Notes: a model not told the origin generated them from the letters alone. Shown: positions 15,970 to 24,260, counted from the first letter of the stretch. The stretch: DNA of 64,000 nt from Arthrobacter humicola (GCF_022803015.1 NZ_JAFKON010000001.1:558001-622000); one strand, 5' to 3'. Made by a program: numbers and translations.

Positions 15970-17034
15970 ATGACGCCAAGTGTGGACGCATTTCTGCGGG
16001 GGCCCCGAGGGCGCCGTCTGTGCCTTGAACTGGCGATGCAGCTGGATCCGGACGTCAAAACGGCGGTCTTCTGGTGGGGATACGAACTTGATGGTGGACC
16101 GGGGACCTCGCGGGTCCAGCTGGGCGCTGCTGCCTCCCGGGAGGCCTCGACGCCGGCCTTTGCCGCGTCACCAGAACAGCTGGCTGCCAGGCTCGCCTCC
16201 CTGGACTTCACCGGACTTGACAGCGACCTGGTGCAGGCGGCCCTCGAGCGGTCAGTGGACACGGCAAGGTACTGGCAGGCACCCGATGGAGAGGACGTGC
16301 TCGCGGATCTCCCGAGTGTGACGGCGGCCCTGTCGCCCGTCGCGGAACAGGTCATGGCGCTGCCCGACAGCCAGTGGTTCTGGCAGCCTCGCCGGGCGGA
16401 GCAGTGGGCCATCGGCTTGCGATCGACAAACGGCCAGGCACCGCTGCCGAAGAATCCGCGACAAACACTGGCTGGGTGGGGCCGAGACGAACGAGCCGGG
16501 GAACTGCGGGCCGCGCGCGAACGCCCGGGCGATCCTCGCGCCAACTGGTCAGGAACTTGGTGGTCGATCCCGCACGGGCTGCTCCACACCGTTGGGCAGG
16601 TCCCGGCCGCACTGAGCCTCGTGGAAGATTCCCTGGGGTGGGAGCAGGCGACCACGGTTCCGGTTCGGGGAGCGGGCCGGACTCTTGAGATCGGCACAGC
16701 AGAAGACTGGATAACGCTGTGCCGCAGGTTCCCACTAGAGGTCACTGCATCCCGGCGACACGACTGGTTCCGCCTGACCGGACGCGACGGCCGATGGGTC
16801 ATCCCGGATTGGGAACAAGTGGCAGGGGAGTGGGACGCCGCGCACCTCTCCGTCCTGGGTTACCTCAACGGCGCGACGCGCCCACTAACGGTCGACGCCG
16901 AAACGGCGACGGTCATCGCCGGATGGGCCCCGGACAGCACCATCTGGCTGACAGATGTCGCGCACGAAACGGGCGGCCCGCGGCAGACATGGCACCGCGC
17001 CTCGCACGGAGACCCCTGGACTCTCGCGCCGTAA
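15970..17034 (+). CDS. Conserved hypothetical protein, 354 aa
   Basis: No family could be named. The protein is soluble, Trp-rich (over fifteen Trp), with an N-terminal part GRRLCLELAMQLDPDVKTAV and a C-terminal half that alternates beta strands, including GYLNGATRPLTVDAETATVI and a closing TWHRASHGDPW. GGGAGG precedes the ATG at 15970 by 8 nt; the TTG at 15967 is less likely. There are no membrane segments. Length and codon use indicate a real gene. Confidence 0.65.
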   Translation: MTPSVDAFLRGPRGRRLCLELAMQLDPDVKTAVFWWGYELDGGPGTSRVQLGAAASREASTPAFAASPEQLAARLASLDFTGLDSDLVQAALERSVDTARYWQAPDGEDVLADLPSVTAALSPVAEQVMALPDSQWFWQPRRAEQWAIGLRSTNGQAPLPKNPRQTLAGWGRDERAGELRAARERPGDPRANWSGTWWSIPHGLLHTVGQVPAALSLVEDSLGWEQATTVPVRGAGRTLEIGTAEDWITLCRRFPLEVTASRRHDWFRLTGRDGRWVIPDWEQVAGEWDAAHLSVLGYLNGATRPLTVDAETATVIAGWAPDSTIWLTDVAHETGGPRQTWHRASHGDPWTLAP

Positions 17035-17061
17035 CAGTCGAACACCGACAGGTTTCAGCCA

Positions 17062-18075
17062 TCACCGCCAGATTTCGGCGACCTGTTCCGCGAGGGCTCT
17101 GCCCTGGCTGTAACCAGCTCGAGCCGCAGGCGGACGCAGAGACAGATCCATCGCGTTGGCGCCGAACATGTGCTCGGCGGCGCTATCCGGGAAGACTGTT
17201 TGGACCCTGCTGCCCCCGGCGCGCAGTTCGTCGATTTGGGCGGCGAGATCCATGCCCCACTCGAGCGGCATCCGCGTCCTGCCGCCGAAGGGTGACAGCA
17301 CCAGCACCCGCCCGTATCCAGCGGCCAGGTCGGCGTTCTCACTGCGTCGATAGCCGCCGTTGATGTACCGGGTCCCGCCGATGCGGTAGCCGTTGCTGGT
17401 GCTGGCGGCGACGGCGTCCACCAGATCGATTCCGCTGTGGCGGTCGAACACGACCGGGTCCCCGGTATCCGCATCAACAGCCGTGATCAGCACGGGCTGT
17501 TGCGGCCAGTGCCGGCTGGGAAGCCGGGCCGCGACGATGTCGCGCCAGCGCATCTGGGCAGAGCCGTCCGAAGCTTCCATCTCGAGTGCCGCGGCGCCCA
17601 TCCTGCGGCGCATGTCGGAGGCATCCGCAGCAGAACCAATGATTCCGTTGGACCACTCCAGGTAGGTTTGCCCCGAGAGATTCGGAGCGCGTCCCCTGTC
17701 CGGTCCGGAGTGGCCGGCTTGTGGCCGAGGCACCTCGGCGAGGATGGCGGCATACAGTTCGGCCGGCCGAGTCCCGCTGGTGATCTGGGCAGCCACTGTT
17801 GATCCTGCCGATGTCCCGATGATGAGGTCGGCCTCGGTGACATCGATGCGGGCATCGGACAGGCCGGCGATGAGACCGAGCTCCCACGCATTGCCTGCCG
17901 CTCCGGCGCCGGCGAGCACCAAGGCCCGCTTGTGTGAGTTGTCGGTCTGTCGTGCGGCGTGGGCCTGTTGGCCGGGAACGGGCCAATTTCCGGGCTGTGG
18001 TGTCCGTGTCACTGCAATGGCACCGGAGGCGGTCGTCGAATGGATGCGCGGAGTTGAAGAAGGTGTTGTGTTCAT
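17062..18075 (-). CDS. Patatin-like phospholipase family protein with altered dyad
   Basis: 337 residues. The oxyanion-hole motif GAGAAG is at 56-61 and the nucleophile motif GTSAGS at 87-92 (Ser89), both typical of patatin-like lipases. The second catalytic element, normally D-G-G/A, reads N-G-G here (Asn239 in RYINGGYRRSENADL), so the Ser-Asp dyad is broken. The start at 18075 follows AAAGGCGACTCCC. The first 45 residues are a disordered extension. A 19-codon leader ORF lies upstream, and a hairpin covers the ribosome binding site. Cytoplasmic, no signal peptide. Confidence 0.85.
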   Translation of the reverse strand: MNTTPSSTPRIHSTTASGAIAVTRTPQPGNWPVPGQQAHAARQTDNSHKRALVLAGAGAAGNAWELGLIAGLSDARIDVTEADLIIGTSAGSTVAAQITSGTRPAELYAAILAEVPRPQAGHSGPDRGRAPNLSGQTYLEWSNGIIGSAADASDMRRRMGAAALEMEASDGSAQMRWRDIVAARLPSRHWPQQPVLITAVDADTGDPVVFDRHSGIDLVDAVAASTSNGYRIGGTRYINGGYRRSENADLAAGYGRVLVLSPFGGRTRMPLEWGMDLAAQIDELRAGGSRVQTVFPDSAAEHMFGANAMDLSLRPPAARAGYSQGRALAEQVAEIWR

Positions 18076-18113
18076 GGGAGTCGCCTTTCGCGAATTTGCC
18101 TTGCGGCACTCCC
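18076..18113 (-). promoter_or_regulatory. RBS-masking hairpin before the patatin-like gene
   Basis: GGGAGTCGCC (18076-18085) is complementary to GGCACTCCC (18105-18113) apart from one bulged base. In the minus-strand mRNA the 3' arm covers the GGCGACTCCC directly before the ATG, and part of the ribosome binding site (AAAGGCG). It begins 9 nt after the leader ORF stop. Confidence 0.45.
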
Positions 18114-18121
18114 GGAGACGA

Positions 18122-18181
18122 CTACTTCAGTCGCGCGACCGTGGACTTCGGGGGAGCGCCCATTACGGATACTGCGTTCAT
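18122..18181 (-). CDS. Leader-type short ORF, 19 aa
   Basis: MNAVSVMGAPPKSTVARLK, starting at 18181 eight bases after a near-perfect ribosome binding site AGGAGG and ending with TAG at 18122. It is 46 bp upstream of the patatin-like start. The strong initiation signal, very short length and following hairpin are the layout of a translational leader peptide; the Pro-Pro-Lys in the middle could slow ribosomes. Independent function is not known. Confidence 0.5.
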   Translation of the reverse strand: MNAVSVMGAPPKSTVARLK

Positions 18182-18331
18182 GGGTCTCACCTCCTGAAGA
18201 TTGATCACGATCACCGGAAAGCTATCACGCCGGCAAGGCGGGGCACAACGGGCATCCAGCCGCCAGAGCGCGCACCGGCTGAGTCGCCACACGCACAGTC
18301 AGCAAGTCTTGCCGGCGCGAGGGCGATGTGC

Positions 18332-18859
18332 TCACCACCCGGCCGTGCCCGGGCCGCCTTTGAACGGACCAACGATCTGCGTGGTGATCCAACCGCCGTA
18401 GAAGTCACCTTCCTGGAAGGTCACCTGCTCGCCGTTGACTTGGCAGGAGTCCATGTGAGCCGGGTAGAGGGCCACTCGGGTGCTGAGCGCCCCGAAACCC
18501 CGGGTGGGTTCGGGGTAGGTCCACCCGCCACGGGGAACGACGATGCCGCCGGCAACGACGTCGAAGTAGTGCGCTTCTCCCTTGAACTCGCAGAAGCTGG
18601 TGCCCCCGACCGGGACGAGTACACCGGCAGGGAATGAGTCCAATGGCAAGTAGTAGACAGGCGGGTGACTTGTCTCCAGGACGCGCACTGCATCGGTGGT
18701 GTCGGCAATCACCTGCCCGCCAAGCCGCACGGTAACCCGTTCGGATCGGGGCTCGACCCTCGGCGGCCGCGGGTAGTCCCACACCGATTCTTGGCCCGCC
18801 TTGGGTTTGATGGGCTGGGGACGCCGGAAAAGGCCGGAAGAACCGTGTGCAGGAGTCAT
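18332..18859 (-). CDS. DUF427 domain protein
   Basis: 175 residues. The DUF427 core appears as VWDYPRPPRVEP, then RVLETSHPPVYYLPLDSFPA and FCEFKGEAHYFDVV, and closes with WTYPEPTRGFGALSTRVALY followed by YPAHMDSCQVNGEQV. These motifs are the classical domain in full. It is a small cytoplasmic beta-rich protein common in actinobacteria with no known activity. AGGAGTC is close to the ATG. It is monocistronic between the patatin and PPK2 genes. Confidence 0.9.
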   Translation of the reverse strand: MTPAHGSSGLFRRPQPIKPKAGQESVWDYPRPPRVEPRSERVTVRLGGQVIADTTDAVRVLETSHPPVYYLPLDSFPAGVLVPVGGTSFCEFKGEAHYFDVVAGGIVVPRGGWTYPEPTRGFGALSTRVALYPAHMDSCQVNGEQVTFQEGDFYGGWITTQIVGPFKGGPGTAGW

Positions 18860-18946
18860 GTCCCCATGTTGCCATCTTCTGCTGGGATCCCACCGTGAGC
18901 GTGACGCATCCGTGCGATCGCTCTTCCGCCGACCGCGAGCCGGCCG

Positions 18947-19882
18947 CTAGTCGCCGGCGGCTTCGCGGCCGCGGCGTACGATCAGCCGGTCGGGGCTGTG
19001 GACCACGGATGTGTCCTTGTCCTCGTAGTCGAATTGGTTGAGGAAGTAGCGCATGGCGTTGATCCGACCCCGCTTCTTGTCATTGAACTTGATGGTGATC
19101 CACGGCGCATGGTCGGTGTCGGTCCGCAGGAATGTCTCCTCCTTGGCGGCCGTGTACTCCTCCCACCGGTCCAGGGAGGCGAGATCGATGGGCGAGAGTT
19201 TCCAGCGCCGCACCGGGTCTATCTGCCGGATCGCAAAACGGGTGCGCTGCTCGTGGCGGGTCACCGAGAACCAGAACTTGGTCAGGTGGATCCCGGAGTC
19301 CACGAGCATCCGCTCGAAGAGCGGGGCCTGAACCATAAAGGTGTCGAACTCCTGCTCCGTGCAGAAGCCCATGACCCGCTCCACATTTGCCCGGTTGTAC
19401 CAGGAGCGGTCGAACATCACGATCTCCCCGGCCGTGGGCAGGTGCTGGATGTAGCGCTGGAAATACCACTGGCCCAGTTCACGGTCAGAGGGTTTACTCA
19501 ATGCCACTGCCCGGGCCGAGCGGGGATTCAGGTGCTCAGTGAAGCGCTTGATTGTTCCGCCCTTGCCGGCAGCATCCCGGCCCTCAAAGACGATCACGTG
19601 CCTGAGCTCCTGGTCCTGGCCCCAGTACTGGAACTTCAGCAGTTCAACCTGCAGCCGGTATTTCTCCAGCTCGTACTCTTCGCGGGACATCCGTTGCTCG
19701 TAGGGGTAGTCTTCCCGCCACGTCTGCACGGCCGAGCCGCCGGGGTGAATCAGTTCCGGATCTTCGCCTTGCCCCCCACGCACCGTGTACCCCATCTCCA
19801 CCAGATGGTCGATGGCCTCACGCAGGTTTTCCCGGAGCCAGCCCTGGTCCTCGGGTGTCCACGTCCTGTCCGCCGGCGTCAT
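18947..19882 (-). CDS. ppk2: Polyphosphate kinase 2 (PPK2)
   Basis: 311 residues with the full PPK2 core: Walker A-like GRDAAGKGGT at about 99-108, the lid RSARAVALSKPSDRELGQWY, and the Walker B region MFDRSWYNRANVERVMGF. PPK2 uses polyphosphate to phosphorylate nucleotides, class I enzymes making NTP from NDP. The N-terminal DYPYEQRMSREEYELEKYRL is typical of class I. The start at 19882 is set by AAGGAGGCCGGG immediately upstream; the longer frame to 19951 has no such site. Monocistronic. Confidence 0.93.
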   Translation of the reverse strand: MTPADRTWTPEDQGWLRENLREAIDHLVEMGYTVRGGQGEDPELIHPGGSAVQTWREDYPYEQRMSREEYELEKYRLQVELLKFQYWGQDQELRHVIVFEGRDAAGKGGTIKRFTEHLNPRSARAVALSKPSDRELGQWYFQRYIQHLPTAGEIVMFDRSWYNRANVERVMGFCTEQEFDTFMVQAPLFERMLVDSGIHLTKFWFSVTRHEQRTRFAIRQIDPVRRWKLSPIDLASLDRWEEYTAAKEETFLRTDTDHAPWITIKFNDKKRGRINAMRYFLNQFDYEDKDTSVVHSPDRLIVRRGREAAGD

Positions 19883-20093
19883 CCCGGCCTCCTTCCGGCC
19901 CCCTCGAACCAGCTGCCGGACTTCCAGATGCCGGCGGTGTTCGATGCTCAACTGCGTTCATAGAATGCGACCAGCCTAAGCCGACAAGTGGAGCTCACGA
20001 TAGGGACGGGCTGGGGGATACTTTGCGTCACCTGACCCGCCGGGCGGGACTACCTACCCGTGGGTGCCGGTGGGGTCGGTTCGATGCTTCGCT

Positions 20094-20861
20094 TCAGAAG
20101 AGCGTGATGCCGGTGAGTTCGGCGAGTTTGTCGGTGAGCTTGTCCTGGAAATCAGCGTCGGTGACCTCCGGAGCCGGCTTCCGCGGCCGGCGGTGATGCC
20201 AGTACATTCCTGAGACCTGGATGGCGGGGTCAGGGCTGACGGCGAGCCAGCCCTGGGTGTCCTGGCCCATGGCGAGGTCGTCGGGGGCGCCGGCGCCGCC
20301 CATCTTGGTGGGCACCCAGCCGGGGTCAACGGAGTTGCTGAGCACGTCGGTCCACTGCCGGGCGACGGCAGTGGAGAGCGCGGAAACGTAGAGCTTGCTC
20401 TCGGAGTAGGCCGCGCTGGCGTCCCAGCGCCGTCGGGTCCAATCGATGTCCTGGAGGTTGCTGCTGGCCGCGCGGTGCATCCCGCTGCTGAGGTAGATCA
20501 GCCGGTGCGGCCGCTCGATCAGCGCGGTGAGAATGTAGGGCGCCAGAACGTTGACGGCCAGGGTGCGGGAGTGTCCCTCCGGGGTCGCGACTCGCCCCGG
20601 CGAGAGGTAGACGCCTGCGTTATGGATGACGGCGTCCATCCGCCCGTAAGCGTTCACCTGCGCCGCCAGTTCCCGGGTTTCGGAGGCCCTGCTGAGGTCA
20701 CCGATCACGATGCCGATGGCAAGCGGCGCGAGTTCATCGAGGGAGGAGGCGCGTTCCCTGGAGCGGGCGTGCAGCAGGACCTCGTCGCCGCCGTTCAGGA
20801 GCGTCCGGGCGGTGGCGAGGCCAAGTCCGTCGGTAGAGCCTGTGATGAAAATGCGAGCCAT
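20094..20861 (-). CDS. SDR family NAD(P)-dependent oxidoreductase
   Basis: 255 residues. The nucleotide-binding motif TGSTDGLG is at 7-14, NAG (HNAGVYLSPG) near 87, and the catalytic YSESK near 155 with Ser in IYLSSGMHRA. It resembles the retinol dehydrogenase/WW-domain oxidoreductase-like SDR group common in actinobacteria. GAAAGGACC lies about ten bases before the ATG. The substrate is unknown. An exact 7-bp inverted repeat (CTTCTTG/CAAGAAG, 20949-20970) lies upstream and could be regulatory. Confidence 0.9.
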   Translation of the reverse strand: MARIFITGSTDGLGLATARTLLNGGDEVLLHARSRERASSLDELAPLAIGIVIGDLSRASETRELAAQVNAYGRMDAVIHNAGVYLSPGRVATPEGHSRTLAVNVLAPYILTALIERPHRLIYLSSGMHRAASSNLQDIDWTRRRWDASAAYSESKLYVSALSTAVARQWTDVLSNSVDPGWVPTKMGGAGAPDDLAMGQDTQGWLAVSPDPAIQVSGMYWHHRRPRKPAPEVTDADFQDKLTDKLAELTGITLF

Positions 20862-20948
20862 GAGGATGGTCCTTTCTTCACCGTTACCTTCCAGAAGCCG
20901 CGCATCATTCTGGTTTGATGCGCCCTGGTGGAACATCAGGGGGACGTT

Positions 20949-20970
20949 CTTCTTGGCTTTGGGCAAGAAG
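20949..20970. promoter_or_regulatory. Inverted repeat upstream of the SDR gene
   Basis: CTTCTTG (20949-20955) and CAAGAAG (20964-20970) are exact inverted repeats with 8 nt between them, 88 bp before the SDR start. It could be an operator, or a weak terminator of the SRPBCC gene; no T-run follows. Confidence 0.35.
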
Positions 20971-21067
20971 GACGCGATGTTCCCTTGCACATGAAGGTTG
21001 GTGCTTGCCACTTGATGGCTTCAGCTACGGACGGGCACACTCAAGAATGAACGCCCTGCGCCTTCAT

Positions 21068-21502
21068 CTAGGCGGATTCGAGAACGTTCTTGAGATTGGT
21101 CAACTGAGCGACCTCGGCCTTCATGGTGCGGACAATCACCGGGCCCACGAGCTTCATGAGTCCCTTGGGCTCCAGGTCCAGGCTGAAACGAACAGTCGTT
21201 CCGCCCGGCGCTTCACTGAGCCGGTATGCACCGGCCGGACGGGCCGGACCGGCCACCACCTGGAAGCCCAGGAGCTTTCCGGGGTCCGCCGCGGTGATTT
21301 CGTAGTCCCCGACGATCGGCCGGCCACCGGGGCCCGAGAGAGTCTGGCTGTACACGGCACCGAGGTCCCCGGGTGTTCCACTCTTCAGTGTTATGTCCTG
21401 AACCCCGGAGCGCCATGCGCGGTTATTCAGTCCATCCGCGAGGAACGCATAGACGTCCTCCGGAGATCGGTTGATGGTGGTCTCGTTCTCGGCGTGAGCC
21501 AT
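21068..21502 (-). CDS. SRPBCC family (polyketide cyclase/START-like) protein
   Basis: 144 residues with the SRPBCC layout: an opening strand and helix ENETTINRSPEDVYAFLAD, then NNRAWRSGVQ, a central beta sheet with YEITAADPGKLLGFQVVAGP, and a long closing helix. These proteins bind hydrophobic ligands or act as stress-related AHSA1 relatives. It is followed downstream by the SDR gene and preceded by an ArsR regulator on the same strand, 79 bp away. ArsR plus SRPBCC is a recurrent actinobacterial pair. Confidence 0.85.
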   Translation of the reverse strand: MAHAENETTINRSPEDVYAFLADGLNNRAWRSGVQDITLKSGTPGDLGAVYSQTLSGPGGRPIVGDYEITAADPGKLLGFQVVAGPARPAGAYRLSEAPGGTTVRFSLDLEPKGLMKLVGPVIVRTMKAEVAQLTNLKNVLESA

Positions 21503-21581
21503 TGCTACCCCTACTGGTTTTAGTCCGGACGCATCCAGGCCGGTCGATCGATGTTGTCCATAGTCCGTCGTGCGCCGGTAT

Positions 21582-21944
21582 TTAGCGGATTGCTTCTTCA
21601 GGCTCTTCAGCCATGGGGCTCAGGGTCATCCGGGTGGTGACCAGGAGAGATCCGAGCAGGGATCGGGCGGCCGCGAGCAGGACATTAACCTCAGGGCTGG
21701 CCAGTTCATAGAACAACCTGCCCTCGCGCCGTGAGGGGACAATCAGGCGCTGGCGGCGGAGAATGCTCAAATGTTGGGAGAGGTTTGACGGCTCAAGGCC
21801 CGTGTTGTCGCGCAGCCGGCTTACGGCTACTGGTCCGTCGGCGAGCATTTCCAGCAACTGGATTCGGGCAGGGTGGCCCATGGCCTTGAACAGTTCTGCC
21901 TTCACATCGGTCTGGACCGGACTTGCAGGAAGATCATCCGGCAT
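21582..21944 (-). CDS. ArsR-family winged-helix repressor
   Basis: 120 residues. The winged helix spans about 15-90: KAELFKAMGHPARIQLLEML, then GLEPSNLSQHLSILRRQRLI as recognition helix and SRREGRLFYELAS as wing. No Cys pair of the metal-sensing ELCVCDL type is present, so the signal is probably not a thiophilic metal. It is upstream of the SRPBCC gene on the same strand. A 10-bp perfect inverted repeat at 22023-22046 upstream of its start may be its operator. Confidence 0.9.
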   Translation of the reverse strand: MPDDLPASPVQTDVKAELFKAMGHPARIQLLEMLADGPVAVSRLRDNTGLEPSNLSQHLSILRRQRLIVPSRREGRLFYELASPEVNVLLAAARSLLGSLLVTTRMTLSPMAEEPEEAIR

Positions 21945-22286
21945 TGGGGCCTCCCTCCTTCACATTCAACTATTCTGAACCGCGCGTCTGTGCAGACCCC
22001 GGCGACAGGAAAACTAGCACGAGCAAGACAGAAAAGTCTGTCTTGCACACCCATGATTTGGTCAGCCCGCTTACATATCGTAGCGCCGGACCGCTGCAGT
22101 GTCGTTGCCGCCGCCAGACAGGGTGGTACCTCTTGCGCAGGTGAGTTGCATAGTTCAGACTTTCATGAATTCATCAATTCGATTCGGCCGGTACGAGTGA
22201 CTGGCATCGTTCGGGTGGATTCAGGCTGTTCCCGGTGACAACGGCGTCGCCGGGAACAATCGGGTCCCGGCTTCCAGGAGGGTTCT
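21945..22286. other. Divergent intergenic region (arsR / DUF1508-like gene)
   Basis: About 340 bases with no gene. The only clear structure is the inverted repeat at 22023-22046, listed separately. GC content drops near 21980-22100, as expected for promoters. Confidence 0.45.
22023..22046. promoter_or_regulatory. Perfect 10-bp inverted repeat, likely operator
   Basis: GCAAGACAGA and TCTGTCTTGC flank a 4-nt centre. It lies about 80 bp upstream of the ArsR start and has no T-run, which argues against a terminator. Confidence 0.5.
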
Positions 22287-22751
22287 ATGACAGGCATGTT
22301 CGAACTGTTCACCGATACCGACAGGTCCTACCGATTTCGACTGACGGCCCCGGACGGGACCGTCATGGCCCTCTCCAGGCCCTTTCCAGACCTGCCGGCG
22401 GCGGTGGCTGGGATCGCAGCAGTGCGGGAGTACGCCGGCATGGGGCTGGTCTCGGAAATTTCGGCGCCGCGGGATGACGCGCTGCTCCAGTCCGCGGCCG
22501 AGGGCATTCCCGTGGAACCCAGCGCGCAGAGGCGCGGAGTTCACGAGGCGCACGTGCAGGGCCGGCGCGCCCGGGCGAGACCGGCCCGTGGCGGGGCGCC
22601 CAGGTCTCCTGAAGGGCCGCCGCGCCTCCGCATCCCGTCCGCAGCGCGCTTCTTGGCCCGACTCGCAGGGACCCGGAACCAGCAGCTGATCGTGCGGTGG
22701 CGGCAGGCACTGGAGGCGCGGACTGCGCAGGTTGGGCTCAGCTCGTGCTGA
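22287..22751 (+). CDS. DUF1508 (YegP-like) domain protein with basic C-terminal extension
   Basis: 154 residues. The first 55 residues match DUF1508/YegP: FELFTDTDRSYRFRLTAPDG followed by VMALSRPFPDLPAAVAGIAA. The rest, from about residue 75, is Arg/Ala/Pro-rich and low in complexity (GRRARARPARGGAPRSPEG), likely disordered and possibly nucleic-acid binding. AGGAGGGTTCT gives a strong start. The PAS-ANTAR regulator follows after 52 bp. Function of DUF1508 is unknown; YegP proteins form beta-hairpin dimers. Confidence 0.75.
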   Translation: MTGMFELFTDTDRSYRFRLTAPDGTVMALSRPFPDLPAAVAGIAAVREYAGMGLVSEISAPRDDALLQSAAEGIPVEPSAQRRGVHEAHVQGRRARARPARGGAPRSPEGPPRLRIPSAARFLARLAGTRNQQLIVRWRQALEARTAQVGLSSC

Positions 22752-22803
22752 CCGTGTCCCGGGACAGGGCGCCCGCCGGCGGGCCGGGCAGGCAGGCCCG
22801 GCC

Positions 22804-23481
22804 ATGACGGAGTTGAAGGCGTTGCAGGCCTATTCCAGCGCGCTGGCTACCGAGGACTGCCTCGCCGGGACCTTTCGCTACGATGTGGCCTCGGGGGAGC
22901 TGCAGTGGTCCGAGCAGATTTACCAGATCCACGGCTATCAGCGCGGCGAGGTGGTGCCCACGGTGGGTGTTCTTATGCAGCACGTGCATCCTGACGACCG
23001 GACGCCGTGCAGGGAAATCTTTGAGGATGTGTGCCGTGGCGGAGGTTTTTTCGCCAATTATCATCGTCTCTTCGACGCACGCCGGCGTGAACGGCGAGTC
23101 CTGACGGCGGGGGAGGGCGTGCTGGACAGTGACGGGAAGCTGTCGTTCGTCGACGGGTTCATCCTGGACCTCACCAGAACAGTTCAAGTTGAAACGGACC
23201 GGTCCGCCCGCGAGGCCGTCGCCGGAGCCATCGGCACCCGAGGCCTTATCGAACAGGCCAAGGGCATCCTGATGGGGATACTCCATATCGGTTCCGACGA
23301 CGCCTTCGAACGGCTTTCCGCCTACAGCCAGCATCACAACATCAAGTTGGCCCACACGGCTTCGGCCATCGTCCGGCTGGCCAACAGCACGCACGAGTCA
23401 GCGACCCTCCGCAGCTTCGTCCACGCACTGGACAGTCGGTTCTCACAACGCCGGGATGGCAGCCGGGTTCTCCATCCCTAG
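22804..23481 (+). CDS. PAS and ANTAR domain RNA-binding antiterminator
   Basis: 225 residues. A PAS fold lies at about 15-125 (GTFRYDVASGELQWSEQIYQ, HVHPDDRTPC). An ANTAR domain at about 145-210 has GTRGLIEQAKGILMGILHIG and AFERLSAYSQHHNIKLAHTA. ANTAR proteins bind paired hairpins in nascent RNA and prevent termination; here the PAS domain would sense the signal. No histidine kinase is next to it. It is preceded by the DUF1508-like gene on the same strand and may be co-transcribed. PAS-ANTAR proteins are frequent in Arthrobacter. Confidence 0.9.
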   Translation: MTELKALQAYSSALATEDCLAGTFRYDVASGELQWSEQIYQIHGYQRGEVVPTVGVLMQHVHPDDRTPCREIFEDVCRGGGFFANYHRLFDARRRERRVLTAGEGVLDSDGKLSFVDGFILDLTRTVQVETDRSAREAVAGAIGTRGLIEQAKGILMGILHIGSDDAFERLSAYSQHHNIKLAHTASAIVRLANSTHESATLRSFVHALDSRFSQRRDGSRVLHP

Positions 23482-23598
23482 GTGGAGGTAGGGCGCCGGA
23501 AGGGCCCTTCGCCGGCCCGCCCGGCGTCGTGCGAGCGTGTTACGCGCCGAAAGCGCCGGGGGGGAAAATCCGGGGGAGACTGATAGCACACTCCGAGG

Positions 23599-23610
23599 CA
23601 GACCGGTCTG
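23599..23610. promoter_or_regulatory. Perfect palindrome, likely TetR operator
   Basis: CAGACCGGTCTG, inside a wider GAGGC...GCCTC repeat, 33 bp before the TetR ATG. A TAAAAT box at 23628-23633 puts the palindrome over the -35 region. AGACCGGTCT-type sites are common for TetR repressors. Confidence 0.65.
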
Positions 23611-23642
23611 TACGCCTCGGTCCGGTGTAAAATTTTTTTATC

Positions 23643-24260
23643 ATGACTGTCAACGACGCCGAGGGTCCTCCGCTGCTGCCCGCCACAGCCATGGCCGGCC
23701 GCGACGAGCCGGTGGACCGCATTCTCGCCACCGCCTACGAGTTGTTCTCCCGCCGCGGCATCCGCGGAGTAGGGGTCAATGAGCTGATCAGCAGTTCAGG
23801 GGTTTCCAAAGCAACCTTCTACCGGCACTTTCCGTCCAAGGACGCACTGGTGCTGGCCTTCCTGGAACTCCGCGACCAGGTGTGGACCGTGGACCTGATC
23901 GTGGCCGAGGCCAGCCGGCGAGGCAACACCCCCGAGGAGAGGCTGCTCGCCGTCTTTGACGTGTTCGGTGACTGGTTCCAGCGCGAGGATTTCGAGGCGT
24001 GTTCCTTCATCAACGTGCTGCTGGAAATGGGCGCCGGGCACCCGCTGGGCAAGGCGAGCATCGATTACCTCAGCCGCATCCGCGGGCATATCCAGGCACT
24101 GGCCGAGGAAGCCGGGCTGGACCGCCCCGAGGAATTTGCCCGATCCTGGCACATCCTGATGAAAGGCTCCATCATTTCCGCCACCGAAGGGGACGCGCTG
24201 GCCTCCAAGCGCGCCCAGCAGATGGCGCGATGGCTCATCGAGCACCACCGGGGCCTCTAG
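23643..24260 (+). CDS. TetR-family transcriptional regulator
   Basis: 205 residues. The HTH is at about 25-70: RILATAYELFSRRGIRGVGV, then ISSSGVSKATFYRHFPSKDA. The ligand domain follows. There is no Shine-Dalgarno; a TAAAAT box lies 9 nt upstream of the ATG, suggesting a leaderless mRNA. A perfect palindrome at 23599-23610 overlaps the promoter, consistent with autorepression. The next complete gene on the same strand is the organosulfur operon at 24886, which it might control; this is inference. Confidence 0.9.
   Translation: MTVNDAEGPPLLPATAMAGRDEPVDRILATAYELFSRRGIRGVGVNELISSSGVSKATFYRHFPSKDALVLAFLELRDQVWTVDLIVAEASRRGNTPEERLLAVFDVFGDWFQREDFEACSFINVLLEMGAGHPLGKASIDYLSRIRGHIQALAEEAGLDRPEEFARSWHILMKGSIISATEGDALASKRAQQMARWLIEHHRGL

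Noticed and set aside
15054..16802. 582-codon minus-strand frame that extends the alpha/beta hydrolase far upstream
   Set aside because: The hydrolase begins at 15872; the extension is the antisense of the gene at 15970.
18717..18960. Possible promoter or operator between DUF427 and PPK2 genes
   Set aside because: No convincing box or repeat could be identified.
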